In this document: piece by piece, positions 15,415 to 25,096 of the stretch
How the letters are laid out: the number at the start of each line of letters is the position of its first letter
Position numbering within the stretch: the stretch's first letter is position 1
Origin: Paracandidimonas soli
Lineage (GTDB): Bacteria; Pseudomonadota; Gammaproteobacteria; Burkholderiales; Burkholderiaceae_B
Length of the DNA: 64,000 bases
Assembly: GCF_004342005.1 (NCBI RefSeq)
Contig: NZ_SMBX01000005.1
Location: 62,001-126,000, forward strand
Reading direction: 5' to 3'
The notes under the pieces: generated by a model
What the model saw: only the letters and a program-made list of their open reading frames with translations
Told to the model about the DNA's origin: nothing
Databases searched by the model: none
Translations under genes and position numbers: made by a program

Positions 15415-18141
15415 TCAGCTCTCCTGTTTTCGGAGCAGCATGATCGCCGCGCCGATGATGACGGGCACCGACAGCAGCATGGGCCAGAAGGCGCTGCCCA
15501 GTTCGCCGAAGCCCAGCGCCTTGCTGAAGACCCCGCGGCTGATCGTGATCATGTAGGTGGCGGGGTAGATCTCGCCGATCAGCCGGCCCATGCCCTCCAG
15601 GGAGGGGACCGGGTTGAGCAGGCCGGAGAATTGCGTGGCGGGGATCAGGGTGCCCACCATGGCCAGGAACATGGCCGCCACCTGGCTGCGCGTGAGCGAC
15701 GAGGCCAGCAGCCCCATGCCGGTGGCGACGAAGCTGAAGATCAGCGCCGCAGCCAGCAGGGCCAGATAGTTGCCGGTGATGGGAACGCCGAACACGGTGA
15801 CGGCCAGCAGGCTCATCAGCAGGAAATTGACCACGGCCAGTCCGACATACGGCAACTGCTTGCCCAGCAGGAATTCGCTACGCTTCACCGGTGTGACGTA
15901 CAGATTGATGATGGATCCTGTTTCTTTCTCTCGTACGACGGACAGCGCGGTCAGCATGGCGGGCAGCATCAGCAGCAGGACGGGCACGATCGCCGGCACC
16001 ATGGCCTTCAGGCTCTGCACGTCGGGGTTGTAGCGGAAGCGGGTTTCGATGTTCGCGGGCATGGACATTGCGATGCCGCGCTCGCGGGCCTGCGCGTTCA
16101 GCCAATTCTGGTGCATGCCCTGTACGTATCCCAGGACGGTTTCGGCGCGCTGCGGCATGGCGCCGTCCGCCCAGACGCCGATCTGCGCATTGCCGCCGCG
16201 CAGCACGTCGCGCATGAAGCCCGGCGGGATTTCCAGCGCCAGCGACAGTTCGCCGCTGCGCATGCGGCGGTCCAGCTCGTCGTAGTCGCCGATCGGGGGC
16301 TGCTCGATGAAATAGCGGGAGCCGGACAACTGCAGGGCGTAGTCGCGGCTCAGCGTGGTCTGGTCGCGGTCCAGCACGGCATAGCGCAGGTCTTCGACGT
16401 CCATGCTGATGCCGAAGCCCATGACGAACATCAGGATCAGCGATCCCCCCAGCGCCAGCGTGGCGCGTACGGGATCGCGCTGCAGTTCCAGCGCCTCGCG
16501 CCACATATAGCTGAGCAGGCGCAGCAGGCTGAAGCCCTGTTTCGCGTGGGAGTCAGGCTGCGGGGCGGCGGCTTGCGCGGCGCCGTCGTCTTCTGGCTCG
16601 GGGTCGGCGCCGGACGCTTCGCGCAGGTAGCCGATGAAGGCTTCCTCCAGCGTCCCCGCGCCGCGCTTTTCCGTCAATCGGGCGGGCGTGTCGCTGTCCA
16701 GCACCTTGCCGGCATGCATGAGCGACATGCGGTCGCAGCGTTGCGCCTCGTTCATGAAGTGGGTGGAAATGAAGATCGTGACCTTGTCCCGTCGGGACAG
16801 CTCGATCAGCAGCCGCCAGAAAGCATCGCGCGCCACCGGGTCCACGCCGGAAGTTGGTTCGTCCAGGATGAGCAGTTCCGGCTTGTGCACCATGGCCACG
16901 GCCAGCGACAGGCGCTGGCGCATGCCCAGGGGCATGCCCGCCGGCAGGCTGTCCATGGCGTCGCCCAGGCCGAAGCGTTCGGCCATCTCGGCGACGCGCG
17001 AGGGGATGTCGGCCTCGGGGACATTGAACAGTTGCGCGTGCAGCACCAGGTTCTGGCGGACGGTGAGCTCGCTGTAGAGCGAGAACGACTGGGACATATA
17101 GCCCACCCGCCGACGCGTGTCGATGTTGCGCGGATCCACTTCGCGACCGAAGAGCCATGCCTGGCCCTCGCTGGCCGGCAGCAGGCCGGTCAGCATCTTC
17201 ATGGTGGTGGTCTTGCCGCATCCGTTGGACCCGAGGAAACCGAAGATTTCGCCTCGGCGGATGCGGAAGCTGACATGGTCGACAGCGACGAAATCACCGA
17301 AGCGTATGGTCAGGTCCTGCGCCTCGATGGCGATGTCGTCCTCGTCGACCTGCAGCGCGGGAATCTCCACCGGGACGTGGCCGCGCTTGCGCTCTTCGGG
17401 AAGCAGCCCGATGAAGGCCGTTTCCAGCGAGCTGGAGCCCGTGCGCTCCAGCAGTTCCTGCGGCGTTCCGGTCGCCAGCACCTTGCCCGCGTCCATGGCG
17501 ACCAGCCAGTCGAAGCGCTGCGCTTCGTCCATGTAGGCCGTGGCGACGATCACGCTCATGCCGGGGCGCTGCCGGCGGATGCGTGCGATGAGGTCCCAGA
17601 ACTGGGCGCGCGCCAGGGGGTCCACGCCGGTCGTGGGTTCGTCCAGGATCAGCAAGTCGGGATCGTGGATCAGGGCGCAGCACAGGCCCAGCTTCTGCTT
17701 CATGCCGCCGGACAGCTTGCCCGCCGGTCGCGACAGGAACGGGTGCATGCCTGTGGCGCGGGTCAGGTCGTCGATGCGGCGCCGGCGTTCGGCCTCTTCG
17801 TGGCCGAACAGGCGGGCGAAGAACTGCAGGTTTTCTTCGACGGACAGCGTAGGGTAAAGATTCTTGCCCAGGCCTTGCGGCATGTAGGCGATGCGGGGGC
17901 AGACGTCTTCGCGGTGGCTGAGGCGGGACATGTCGCCGTCCAGGACCTGGATTTCGCCTTCCTGCATCTTGCGGGCGCCCGAAACCAGCGACAGCAGGCT
18001 GGACTTGCCCACGCCGTCCGGTCCGATCAGGCCGACCATGCGGCCCGCGGGTATGTCCAGGTCTATGCCGGCCAATGCCTCGGTGGCGCGGTAGCGCAGG
18101 CGCACTCCCCGCAGGCTGACGACTGGCGGCAGGGCTTCCAT
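15415..18141 (-). CDS. RbbA/YhiH-like ABC transporter fusion (ATPase-ATPase-permease)
   Basis: The 908-residue protein contains two ABC ATPases and an ABC-2 membrane domain in one chain. ATPase 1 has Walker [10 protein letters not shown], signature [11 protein letters not shown] and Walker [14 protein letters not shown]. ATPase 2 has [10 protein letters not shown] and [13 protein letters not shown] but a degenerate signature ([11 protein letters not shown]). From about residue 550 an ABC-2 permease follows with [20 protein letters not shown]. This is the YhiH/RbbA architecture found with a HlyD protein and a YhhJ permease. The system is likely a drug or lipid exporter; the RbbA ribosome link of E. 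coli need not apply. Confidence 0.9.
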   Translation of the reverse strand: MEALPPVVSLRGVRLRYRATEALAGIDLDIPAGRMVGLIGPDGVGKSSLLSLVSGARKMQEGEIQVLDGDMSRLSHREDVCPRIAYMPQGLGKNLYPTLSVEENLQFFARLFGHEEAERRRRIDDLTRATGMHPFLSRPAGKLSGGMKQKLGLCCALIHDPDLLILDEPTTGVDPLARAQFWDLIARIRRQRPGMSVIVATAYMDEAQRFDWLVAMDAGKVLATGTPQELLERTGSSSLETAFIGLLPEERKRGHVPVEIPALQVDEDDIAIEAQDLTIRFGDFVAVDHVSFRIRRGEIFGFLGSNGCGKTTTMKMLTGLLPASEGQAWLFGREVDPRNIDTRRRVGYMSQSFSLYSELTVRQNLVLHAQLFNVPEADIPSRVAEMAERFGLGDAMDSLPAGMPLGMRQRLSLAVAMVHKPELLILDEPTSGVDPVARDAFWRLLIELSRRDKVTIFISTHFMNEAQRCDRMSLMHAGKVLDSDTPARLTEKRGAGTLEEAFIGYLREASGADPEPEDDGAAQAAAPQPDSHAKQGFSLLRLLSYMWREALELQRDPVRATLALGGSLILMFVMGFGISMDVEDLRYAVLDRDQTTLSRDYALQLSGSRYFIEQPPIGDYDELDRRMRSGELSLALEIPPGFMRDVLRGGNAQIGVWADGAMPQRAETVLGYVQGMHQNWLNAQARERGIAMSMPANIETRFRYNPDVQSLKAMVPAIVPVLLLMLPAMLTALSVVREKETGSIINLYVTPVKRSEFLLGKQLPYVGLAVVNFLLMSLLAVTVFGVPITGNYLALLAAALIFSFVATGMGLLASSLTRSQVAAMFLAMVGTLIPATQFSGLLNPVPSLEGMGRLIGEIYPATYMITISRGVFSKALGFGELGSAFWPMLLSVPVIIGAAIMLLRKQES

Positions 18142-18152
18142 GCGGGCTCCTT

Positions 18153-18171
18153 TTAGTGTTAACAGGCCCTA
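18153..18171 (-). repeat. Stop-overlapping GTTAAC repeat, copy 1
   Basis: On the minus strand TAGGGCCTGTTAACACTAA starts at the stop codon of the HlyD gene. The identical 19-mer with one base changed starts at the stop of the AraC gene at 25078-25096. The ends can pair weakly (TAG.G with C.CTA). Function is unknown. Confidence 0.55.
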
Positions 18172-19278
18172 GCGGCCCTGGTCCGCCGCGTATTGCCGCA
18201 GCGACTCAGTCAGCGCCAGCGACGCGGGCCACTCGGCCTGGGGGGCCACCTTCAGCCAGGCCACGCCGGGCACGCCCGTCTTGACCTGCTCCAGATGGCG
18301 GCGCAGCAGTTCCGGCGGAATCTGCGCGCGTACGCGGAACATCAGCTTTTGCCGTTCGTTGGCGGTTTCGACCATTTTCGGGGTGAACTGCGCCTGGCTG
18401 GCGACGAAGGAGATGCGTGCGGGAATCACGATATCGGGAGCGGCGTCCAGCACGATGCGGACTTCGCTGCCCAGCGCGACGCGGCCCGCCACGGTCTCGG
18501 GGATGAAGAACGTCATGTAGACGTCGGAGAGGTCGAGCAGGTTGAGCACGCGGCCGCCGGCGCCCAGCACTTCTCCGGGTTGCGCCACGCGCACCTGGAC
18601 ACGACCGTCGCGCGGCGATTTGAGTTCGCTGTCGGTGAGGTCGGCCTGCACGCGGGCGACAGTGGCTTCGGCCGCCTTGACAGCCGAGCGCGCGCCGATC
18701 AACTGCGCTTCGGCAGCCTTGACGGCGGCCTGGGCTGCTGCTGCCTGGGCGCGCGTGGCAGCCAGCGCCGCTTCAGCGCCACGCGTGCGGGCGCGATCGT
18801 CGTCCAGCTCCTGGACCGAGGCTGCGCCTTCGCGCGACAGCGTCTGCGAACGCGACAGGCGGCGCTTGGCCGCGTCCAGCTCGGCTTCGCGCTGGGTGAT
18901 CAGCGCCTGGGCGGCGGCAAGGTCGCTCTGGCGCAGCGCGACCTGCGCCTCGGCGACTGCCACGCTGTGCTGCGCCTGCTGGAGCCCTGCGGCGGCTTCG
19001 TCGTATTGCGCCTGCAGGCTGTCGATCTGCATGCGCGCCAGCGGCTGGCCCGCCTGCACGAAATCGCCTTCGCGCACCAGGATTTCCTCGATCCGGCCGG
19101 GCAGCTTGGTCGCGACATCGACTTCGGTGGCTTCGATGCGGCCGTTGCCGCTGACGAAGCCTTCGCCGGGTCCGGTGTCGGAGAACTGGTTCCAGGCCCA
19201 CCAGGCCAGCAACGCGGCGATTGCGGCTGCCGATATGAGCAGGAGTTTTTTGCTGTTCTGTAGAGAGAAGGCTGCCAT
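18169..19278 (-). CDS. HlyD-family membrane fusion protein (YhiI-like)
   Basis: The 369-residue periplasmic adaptor has an N-terminal signal anchor ([20 protein letters not shown]), the first lipoyl half ([20 protein letters not shown]), a long alanine- and glutamine-rich coiled-coil hairpin from about residue 90 to 225, and the second lipoyl half followed by a beta barrel ([19 protein letters not shown]). It would bridge the ABC exporter to the outer membrane factor encoded 15 nt upstream. The order outer membrane factor, adaptor, ATPase fusion, permease makes one export operon. Confidence 0.92.
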   Translation of the reverse strand: MAAFSLQNSKKLLLISAAAIAALLAWWAWNQFSDTGPGEGFVSGNGRIEATEVDVATKLPGRIEEILVREGDFVQAGQPLARMQIDSLQAQYDEAAAGLQQAQHSVAVAEAQVALRQSDLAAAQALITQREAELDAAKRRLSRSQTLSREGAASVQELDDDRARTRGAEAALAATRAQAAAAQAAVKAAEAQLIGARSAVKAAEATVARVQADLTDSELKSPRDGRVQVRVAQPGEVLGAGGRVLNLLDLSDVYMTFFIPETVAGRVALGSEVRIVLDAAPDIVIPARISFVASQAQFTPKMVETANERQKLMFRVRAQIPPELLRRHLEQVKTGVPGVAWLKVAPQAEWPASLALTESLRQYAADQGR

Positions 19279-19293
19279 GGGATATTCCGGTGG

Positions 19294-20724
19294 TCAGTGA
19301 GTTGTTGCGGAGGTTCCGCCGCCCAGGGCGGCATAGAGCGCGACCTGGCTGGACAGCAGTGCCCTGCGTGTCTGCACCATCTGCTGCTCGGCGACGAGCA
19401 GGTCGCGCAGCGCGTCCAGCACCTCGAAGTAGGCGGCCGAGCCGTGCTCGTAGCGCAGTTGCACCAGGCGAGCGCGTTCAGCGGTTGCCGATAATGCGGT
19501 GCGCTGGACATCGCGCTGCTGCGCCAGCCAGCGGTAGGCGGAAAGCGCATCGGAAACTTCGCGGAATGCCGTCTGCACGCTTCTTTCGTATTCGGCTACG
19601 GCGATGTGGCTGCGGACTTCGGCCAGGTCGAGGTTGGCGCGGCGCTGGCCGCCGTCGAATATCGGCAGCGACAGCGTGGGCATGAAGGTCCAGGCCCGGC
19701 TGCCGGACGCGAACAGGCCGTCCAGCTCGGCGCTCGCGCTGCCGAAACTGCCGGTCAATGCAATGCGAGGGAAGAAGGCGGCGCGCGCCGCGCCTATGTT
19801 GGCATTGGAGGCCCGCAGCCGGTGCTCGGCGGCGATGATGTCCGGGCGGGCCGTCAGCAAATCAGAAGGCAGGCCGGGAGACAGCGGCGCCAGCACGGTG
19901 GCTTCGTCGAAGGGAACGGATTCGGGCAGCGGGCCCGGATGCGCACCGAGCAGCAGGCCCAGGGCATAGACTTGCGTGGCGCGCGCCTGTTCCAACTGGG
20001 CCAGCAGCGATTGCGCCTGCGTGAGCAGGATTTCCACCTGCTGCAGGTCCAGTCTGGACGTTGCGCCCAAGGCATGCCTGCGGTTGAAGATGCGCAGGGA
20101 TTCCTCGCGGGAATCGACCGTGCGCCTGGCCAGCGCAATTCTTTCGTCGAGTTCGCGCACGCCCAGGTAGCCTTCGGCAACCTGGGTGATCAGCGACAGC
20201 TCGACGGCGCGGCGTCCCTCTTCGGTCGCCAGCCATTGTTCCAGCGCGGCATCGTGGAGGCTGCGCACGCGGCCCCAGAGATCGAGCTCCCAGCTCATGA
20301 CGCCCACTTCGGCGCGGTGTTCACCACCGACGACCGCTTGCCCCGCAGGATTGAGATCCCCCGGCACGCGCGCGCGCGCGCTTTGCCCGCTCAGGCCCAC
20401 GGTCGGGAACTGATCGGAACGCTGTATCTGGAAAGCGGCCCGGGCCTCTTCGACGCGCAGGGCCGCGATGCGCAGGTCGCGGTTGTTGTCCAGCGCGGTG
20501 CGGATCAACTGCTGCAATACGGGGTCGGTAAAGTATGCCTGCCAGGGCAGGGCGCTTGCCTGCATGCCGTTGCCGGCTTGCGCACCCTGGGGCCAGGCGT
20601 CGGGCACGGGCAATTCCGGCGTCTGGGTGGGAGGAGCCATGGATGCGCAGCCTGCCAGGGCCGCCGCCAGCATGCCCGCCGCCAGCCGACGGGTCATGGG
20701 AGATGAGCGGGTGGTTTCAGTCAT
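19294..20724 (-). CDS. NodT-family outer membrane efflux lipoprotein
   Basis: The 476-residue protein starts MTETTRSSPMTRRLAAGMLA and has a lipobox (LAAALAGC), then the RND/ABC outer membrane factor pattern: LRIAALRVEEARAAFQIQRS, LDLWGRVRSLHDAALEQWLA, ARPDIIAAEHRLRASNANIG, AFFPRIALTGSFGSAS and a C-terminal AALGGG. This is the TolC-like exit duct for the exporter. The frame is open 38 codons further upstream, but the signal peptide and the GGAAG just before this ATG support the shorter form. It is the first gene of the operon, divergent from the TetR gene. Confidence 0.9.
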   Translation of the reverse strand: MTETTRSSPMTRRLAAGMLAAALAGCASMAPPTQTPELPVPDAWPQGAQAGNGMQASALPWQAYFTDPVLQQLIRTALDNNRDLRIAALRVEEARAAFQIQRSDQFPTVGLSGQSARARVPGDLNPAGQAVVGGEHRAEVGVMSWELDLWGRVRSLHDAALEQWLATEEGRRAVELSLITQVAEGYLGVRELDERIALARRTVDSREESLRIFNRRHALGATSRLDLQQVEILLTQAQSLLAQLEQARATQVYALGLLLGAHPGPLPESVPFDEATVLAPLSPGLPSDLLTARPDIIAAEHRLRASNANIGAARAAFFPRIALTGSFGSASAELDGLFASGSRAWTFMPTLSLPIFDGGQRRANLDLAEVRSHIAVAEYERSVQTAFREVSDALSAYRWLAQQRDVQRTALSATAERARLVQLRYEHGSAAYFEVLDALRDLLVAEQQMVQTRRALLSSQVALYAALGGGTSATTH

Positions 20725-20772
20725 GATCTTCCGGTGGGATGAGTCCAGACACGGATGGGACCCTAGGTTTCC

Positions 20773-20811
20773 ATTATAGGCGATAACGACCCGTCGGACG
20801 TTTGTTAGAAT
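20773..20811. promoter_or_regulatory. Divergent promoter region, export operon and TetR gene
   Basis: A perfect -10 (TATAAT on the minus strand, 20773-20778) serves the export operon, and TAGAAT (20806-20811) is a likely -10 on the plus strand for the TetR gene. Neither has a convincing -35. The two lie about 30 bp apart, so one repressor could silence both. No clean palindrome is visible between them; a short CTCGAGCCGAG lies just after at 20817. Confidence 0.45.
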
Positions 20812-20888
20812 AGAGTCTCGAGCCGAGGTGCAATGCACAGGGGTTTTTTCTTCTTTTCAGTCTGTTCCGCATCCGGACGGACGCCATC

Positions 20889-21551
20889 ATGACGACGAAT
20901 TCACGGGCGGCGAACGCCGCCGAAACCGACGCTTCATCGAGACGCCGCAAGCGGGTGCGCCTGTCTCCCGAAGTCCGTTCGCGCCAGTTGCTGGATGCGG
21001 CGCTGATCGAGTTCTCGCAGCGCGGCTACGCGGCGACCCGGATCGAGGACATCGCCCGCCGCGAGGGCCTGTCCAAGAGCGGCGTCTATGCGCACTATGG
21101 CAGCAAGGAGGAAATCTTCAAGGCCCTGCTGGATCGCGCCCTGTGCCCGCTGGAGGCCGACCTTCTGACCATCCCGGAAAACGCCGATATGGAGGCGGTC
21201 GCGGACCGCTTCATCGATACGGCATATGCGCGGCTGTCCGATCCCGCCATCGTGTCTACACTGCGGCTGATGATTGCCGAAAGCTCGCGCATGCCGGGGC
21301 TGATACAGCGGTGGTATCGGGAAGTCGTGCTGCCCTATCATCACGCCCAGGCGCGCATTCTGCAGGATGCCATCGACAGGGGCGCCATCAGGCGCAGTGC
21401 CCTGACCGACAACTTCGCGCTGGCCTATGCGCCTGCGGTGTATGCGGCCATCATGGAAATCGCGTACCAGGGCAATCCCGTGCCGGGCGGCGCGGCAAGT
21501 TTCCGGGAGGCGCACCGGCAGATGATGCGCGCCCTGCTGAAGGCGCCGTGA
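20889..21551 (+). CDS. TetR family transcriptional regulator
   Basis: The 220-residue protein has a basic N-terminus (RRRKRVRLSPEVRSRQLLDA) and a TetR helix-turn-helix (AATRIEDIARREGLSKSGVY, AHYGSKEEIFKALL). The C-terminal domain with LRLMIAESSRMPGLIQRWYR is typical of the AcrR-like group. It is divergent from the export operon and likely represses it; it also overlaps the next gene by one base (TGATG), so it is co-transcribed with the two hydrolases. That arrangement suggests the hydrolases and the pump belong to one response. Confidence 0.9.
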   Translation: MTTNSRAANAAETDASSRRRKRVRLSPEVRSRQLLDAALIEFSQRGYAATRIEDIARREGLSKSGVYAHYGSKEEIFKALLDRALCPLEADLLTIPENADMEAVADRFIDTAYARLSDPAIVSTLRLMIAESSRMPGLIQRWYREVVLPYHHAQARILQDAIDRGAIRRSALTDNFALAYAPAVYAAIMEIAYQGNPVPGGAASFREAHRQMMRALLKAP

Positions 21552-23584
21552 TGCGCACGACTATCCTCATTCCGGGCGTCGCGGAGCTTGCGCGGCTGCT
21601 GCGGCTGGCTCTGGCGGCGATGGCGTTTGCGGGGCTGTCCGCTTGTTCGCTGCTGAACAGCTTCCAGCCGATGGTAGGCATCGAGCCGATGTCGCCCGGC
21701 GAATACATCGCGTTTCAGCGCGGCGATATCCTGACGACGGGGCGGCTCAGCGCCGCCACGGAACAGACGATCCGGGTGACCGGGCTGGATACGGGGGCAT
21801 GTGCCGGCGCGATGCCGGACTGCCTGGCTGCGCTGGCCGAGGCCAAGGGCGTTTCCATGGAGCAGCGCCTGTCGGCTGCGGCCGAGCTTTGGCTGCGCCA
21901 GGCACTGTCCGCTTTCAAGGTGCGCGCCGGAGAATTCGGCGAACGGCAGGCGTTCAAGGCGGCCATGGAGGCGGCGCGGTACGCCTATGCCTACCTGTTC
22001 CTCATCCCGCGAGATCCGGTGGCGAGGGCGTTCGAAGACCGGCAGACGCAGGTCAGGGACTGGTACAACACGGCGGTGCAGCTGGCTTCCACGCAACTGT
22101 TCGATGCCAGGAGCCGCGCGGACGATTCCCTGGGCGGCAATGACCCTGGCGTCCTCGATTACGGCGGTTGGACCATGCAGGTCCAGATGGCGAGTGTGCG
22201 CAGCGTAAGCGCGGACAATGTTCCGCAGGAACTGCTGCCGGCTTCCTCGCTGGCGTTTCACGGGTTGCGAAGCATCTACCGGCGCGATGGCATAGGCGCC
22301 GAACTGGTCGCGGTGCTGGAGGATGCGCCGGTCGCCGTCGTATCCGACTGGCAGGCGGGCCGGAATCCGGACAAGCCTCGAAGCCGCGTGCGGCGGCCGG
22401 CTGAATGGAGTGAAATGCCGTCGCCCAATTTGACAGTGCTGTTCCTGTTCGACGGCGATGGCCTGAAGGACGCCTTGCGGACGCGCGAAGCCCGCGTAGT
22501 CATCCATGATCCCTATGAGGACAGCGACGTCATGCTGCATGGGCAGCGCGTGCCGCTGGCGGCCAATTTCACGGCGGGCTACGGATTGTGGCTGGCCCGT
22601 TCGGATTTCAGCAGGCAGTCGCTGCGCACGTTGTTCGGAAGCGAGCAGGGCATCGACAAGCCGCACCTCTACATGATGCAGCCATTCGATCCGGACCGCC
22701 GCATCATCCTGATGCTGCATGGCCTGGCCAGCAGCCCGGAAGCCTGGGTCAACGTTGCCAACGAGATTCTCGGCGATGCCGAATTGCGCGAGGCCTTCCA
22801 GGTCTGGCAGGTCTACTATCCGACCAGCGTGCCCGTCGCGATCAACCATGCGCAGATACGGCAACTGGTGACACAGGCCCTGCATCACTTCGATCCGGAA
22901 GGCGCCGCGCCCGCCTCCAGCGACATGGTGCTGATCGGCCACAGCATGGGCGGCATGATCGCCCGCCTGATGGTTTCGTCCGCCGACCAGCAGTTGTGGC
23001 GCTGGGTGCTGGAAGGACGCGACATCAGTGCGGATCGCCTGGAAAGGCTGCATGCGCGGCTGGATCCGATGCTGCGCTTTTCTCCCATGCCGAATGCCGC
23101 CAGGGCCATCTTCATTGCCGCTCCGCACAGGGGCACGGCTGTCGCCGGCGAGCGGCTGGTTCGCTGGATATCGCAGTTGATCCGCCTGCCGCTGCGCTTG
23201 CTGGAAAGCTTCGACGATGTGGTGGAAACCCTGTCGGGCGGGGATGCGGGGCGCCGGGACGAACAGCCGAGGCGCACGCTCGCGCTGCCCAACAGTATCG
23301 ACAATCTGAGCGCCGACGATGCATTCGTGAAAGTCGCGGCCGATCTGCCCATTTCCCCGGAGGTGCGCTATCACTCGATCATCGCACGCGAGAACGCCAG
23401 GGGATCGCTCGAGGATTCCGGCGACGGCCTGGTGCCTTACCGCAGCGCGCATTTGCCGGGAGCGGTATCGGAGAAGGTCATTGTGTCCGGACACAGTGTG
23501 CAGGAAACGGCCACAGCCATCCTGGAAATACGCCGTATCCTGCACGAAGACCTGAAGGAGCGCGCAGTGAAAAAGGACATGTGA
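21551..23584 (+). CDS. Large alpha/beta-hydrolase lipoprotein (lipase/esterase-like)
   Basis: The 677-residue product has a lipoprotein signal (LALAAMAFAGLSACS, lipobox Cys near residue 32). An N-terminal domain of about 350 residues is unfamiliar, then follows a lipase-type alpha/beta hydrolase: oxyanion MLHGLASSPEAW, nucleophile elbow GHSMGG, and catalytic candidates in DSGDGLVPYRSAH and VSGHSV. The motif run resembles PGAP1/lipase-like envelope hydrolases seen in betaproteobacteria. It would be anchored in a membrane facing the periplasm. Substrate is unknown. Start chosen at the ATG overlapping the tetR stop; frame upstream belongs to no gene. Confidence 0.8.
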   Translation: MRTTILIPGVAELARLLRLALAAMAFAGLSACSLLNSFQPMVGIEPMSPGEYIAFQRGDILTTGRLSAATEQTIRVTGLDTGACAGAMPDCLAALAEAKGVSMEQRLSAAAELWLRQALSAFKVRAGEFGERQAFKAAMEAARYAYAYLFLIPRDPVARAFEDRQTQVRDWYNTAVQLASTQLFDARSRADDSLGGNDPGVLDYGGWTMQVQMASVRSVSADNVPQELLPASSLAFHGLRSIYRRDGIGAELVAVLEDAPVAVVSDWQAGRNPDKPRSRVRRPAEWSEMPSPNLTVLFLFDGDGLKDALRTREARVVIHDPYEDSDVMLHGQRVPLAANFTAGYGLWLARSDFSRQSLRTLFGSEQGIDKPHLYMMQPFDPDRRIILMLHGLASSPEAWVNVANEILGDAELREAFQVWQVYYPTSVPVAINHAQIRQLVTQALHHFDPEGAAPASSDMVLIGHSMGGMIARLMVSSADQQLWRWVLEGRDISADRLERLHARLDPMLRFSPMPNAARAIFIAAPHRGTAVAGERLVRWISQLIRLPLRLLESFDDVVETLSGGDAGRRDEQPRRTLALPNSIDNLSADDAFVKVAADLPISPEVRYHSIIARENARGSLEDSGDGLVPYRSAHLPGAVSEKVIVSGHSVQETATAILEIRRILHEDLKERAVKKDM

Positions 23585-24288
23585 TGAGTCGTATTCCCCT
23601 TGTTTTCCTGCCCGGCCTCCTGTGCGATGCCGAGCTTTGGCAACAGCAGGCAGACGCCCTGTCGGATATCGCCGATCCGTTCATTGCGGATTTTGCCAGG
23701 GACGACAGCATTGCCGGTATGGCCAGCCGCCTGCTTGACGCCGCGCCGCCGCGCTTCGCCCTGGCGGCGCTGTCCATGGGTGGCTACGTCGCGTTCGAGA
23801 TCTTCCGGCAGGCGCCGGAACGCGTCATGCGCGCGGCGCTGTTCGACACCAGCGCATCTCCGGACGACGTCGTGCGCGCCCGGCAGCGCCGTGCCGCCAT
23901 TCATTCGCTGAACTCGGGGCGCTTTGCGGGCGTGACCCACCGCATGCTGCCGACGCTGATCCATGAGTCCAGAGTCCATGGCCCGGTGGGCGAAACCGTG
24001 ATGCGCATGGCGGAGCGCGTGGGCGCGGAAGTTTTCCTGCAGCAGCAGAAAGCCATCATGGGCCGCCAGGACTCGCGCCCTGGCCTAGCATCCATCGATG
24101 TGCCCGCGATGGTGGTGGTCGGAGACAGCGATCAGCTCACCCCCGTGGATGAATCGTTGGCTATCCACCAAGGCATCGCAGGCTCGGAATTCCATGTCCT
24201 TCCCGCATGCGGCCACCTGCCGCCGCTGGAGATGCCGGAAGAGACGGCGGCGCTGCTGAGGCGATGGCTGCACAGGCCTGAGGGCTGA
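23584..24288 (+). CDS. Alpha/beta hydrolase (small esterase)
   Basis: The 234-residue protein begins IPLVFLPGLLCDAELW, has the nucleophile elbow ALSMGGY (Ser of SMGG), an acid in VVVGDSDQLTPVDESL and the terminal His in LPACGHLPPLEMPEE. It is a compact cytoplasmic hydrolase without signal peptide, similar in plan to 3-oxoadipate enol-lactonase/BioH-like esterases. Its ATG overlaps the TGA of the lipoprotein gene, so both are coupled with tetR in one operon. Substrate unknown. Confidence 0.85.
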   Translation: MSRIPLVFLPGLLCDAELWQQQADALSDIADPFIADFARDDSIAGMASRLLDAAPPRFALAALSMGGYVAFEIFRQAPERVMRAALFDTSASPDDVVRARQRRAAIHSLNSGRFAGVTHRMLPTLIHESRVHGPVGETVMRMAERVGAEVFLQQQKAIMGRQDSRPGLASIDVPAMVVVGDSDQLTPVDESLAIHQGIAGSEFHVLPACGHLPPLEMPEETAALLRRWLHRPEG

Positions 24289-24292
24289 TTAC

Positions 24293-24339
24293 GCCAGAAG
24301 CGCCGCCAGGGCCGGCGCCTGCGCTTCGGCGCGTGGTCA
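24293..24339. terminator. Hairpin between convergent genes
   Basis: Arms GCCAGAAGCGC (24293-24303) and GCGCTTCGGC (24321-24330) can pair with one bulge. The gap between the hydrolase and the phosphatase is only 48 bp, so this is the likely shared end point, although no T-tract follows. The right side contains the stop-linked motif TGACCACGCGCCGAAGCGC (minus strand) also seen at three other gene ends. Confidence 0.45.
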
Positions 24340-25011
24340 GCGCAGCTCGTCCAGCGCAGGCTGTTCCAGATGGTCGACGATTCCCCATTCGCCCGGGATC
24401 CAGTCGCTGCCGGCGCGGATGCTGAAGCAATTGATGCTGGTGTTCTGGATGTCGAATGGGCGCGGCGCCTCCAGGGCGACACCGTTCAGCCGGCGCCAGA
24501 CCGCATCGATCACGCCGCCGTGCGAGAACACCATGACATTATTGCCGGGCAGCCGCTGCGCCAGGGACTGGAACGTATCCACGATGCGCTGCTGGAAGGC
24601 GCGCAGCGTTTCACCGTCCTGTATCGGCGTGTCGGGATCGCGTATGTTGAAAGCGCCCGGCACGTCCGCACTGTGTTTCAGCGACTGCCAGTCCGAGCCT
24701 TCCATCACGCCGAAACCGCGTTCGCGCAGGCCCGCGTCGGTTCGCACGGGCAAGCCGAAGTGCGCCGTGGCGATGCGGGCGGTTTCGCTGGCGCGCACGA
24801 GGTCGCTGCTGTAGACGGTATCGATCCGATGACGGAATGCCGCCGTCTGCAGCGTTTGCGCCAGCACCCGCGCCTGCTGTATGCCGGTCTCGTTCAGGGC
24901 GATGTCGCGCCATCCCTGCAGTTTCCGCATGGCATTCCAGTCGGTCTCTCCGTGCCGTATCAGCCAGAAGTGCGTATCCATCGCTTGCGTATCCCTTTTG
25001 CTATGAGTCAT
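24337..25011 (-). CDS. Histidine phosphatase family protein (phosphoglycerate mutase-like)
   Basis: The product has the histidine phosphatase signature LIRHGETDWNAMRKLQGWRD near the N-terminus, LNETGIQQARVLAQ, YSSDLVRASETARIA, and the second catalytic His in VMVFSHGGVIDAVWR. Enzymes of this group remove phosphate from small metabolites such as phosphoglycolate-like or cobalamin precursors; the family does not fix the substrate. The ATG at 25011 follows GAGAG; another ATG at 24981 (MDTHFWLIRHGE) would also give a complete domain. It is convergent with the hydrolase operon. Confidence 0.85.
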   Translation of the reverse strand: MTHSKRDTQAMDTHFWLIRHGETDWNAMRKLQGWRDIALNETGIQQARVLAQTLQTAAFRHRIDTVYSSDLVRASETARIATAHFGLPVRTDAGLRERGFGVMEGSDWQSLKHSADVPGAFNIRDPDTPIQDGETLRAFQQRIVDTFQSLAQRLPGNNVMVFSHGGVIDAVWRRLNGVALEAPRPFDIQNTSINCFSIRAGSDWIPGEWGIVDHLEQPALDELR

Positions 25012-25077
25012 GGCTCTCAATGATACGACAGGGATGTGTTCTCACACATGCGGCGCTTTGCGCACCTGCTGGACCCC

Positions 25078-25096
25078 TTAGGGTTAACAGGCCCTA
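25078..25096 (-). repeat. Stop-overlapping GTTAAC repeat, copy 2
   Basis: On the minus strand TAGGGCCTGTTAACCCTAA starts at the stop codon of the AraC-type gene, 18 of 19 bases identical to 18153-18171. Here the ends pair well (TTAGGG/CCCTAA on the plus strand around an 8-nt loop). Confidence 0.55.

Noticed and set aside
15391-18156. A 921-codon open frame on the plus strand opposite the ABC fusion gene
   Set aside because: It is a low-complexity His/Gln/Gly/Ala-rich reading of the antisense of a clear ABC transporter, a common effect of high GC.
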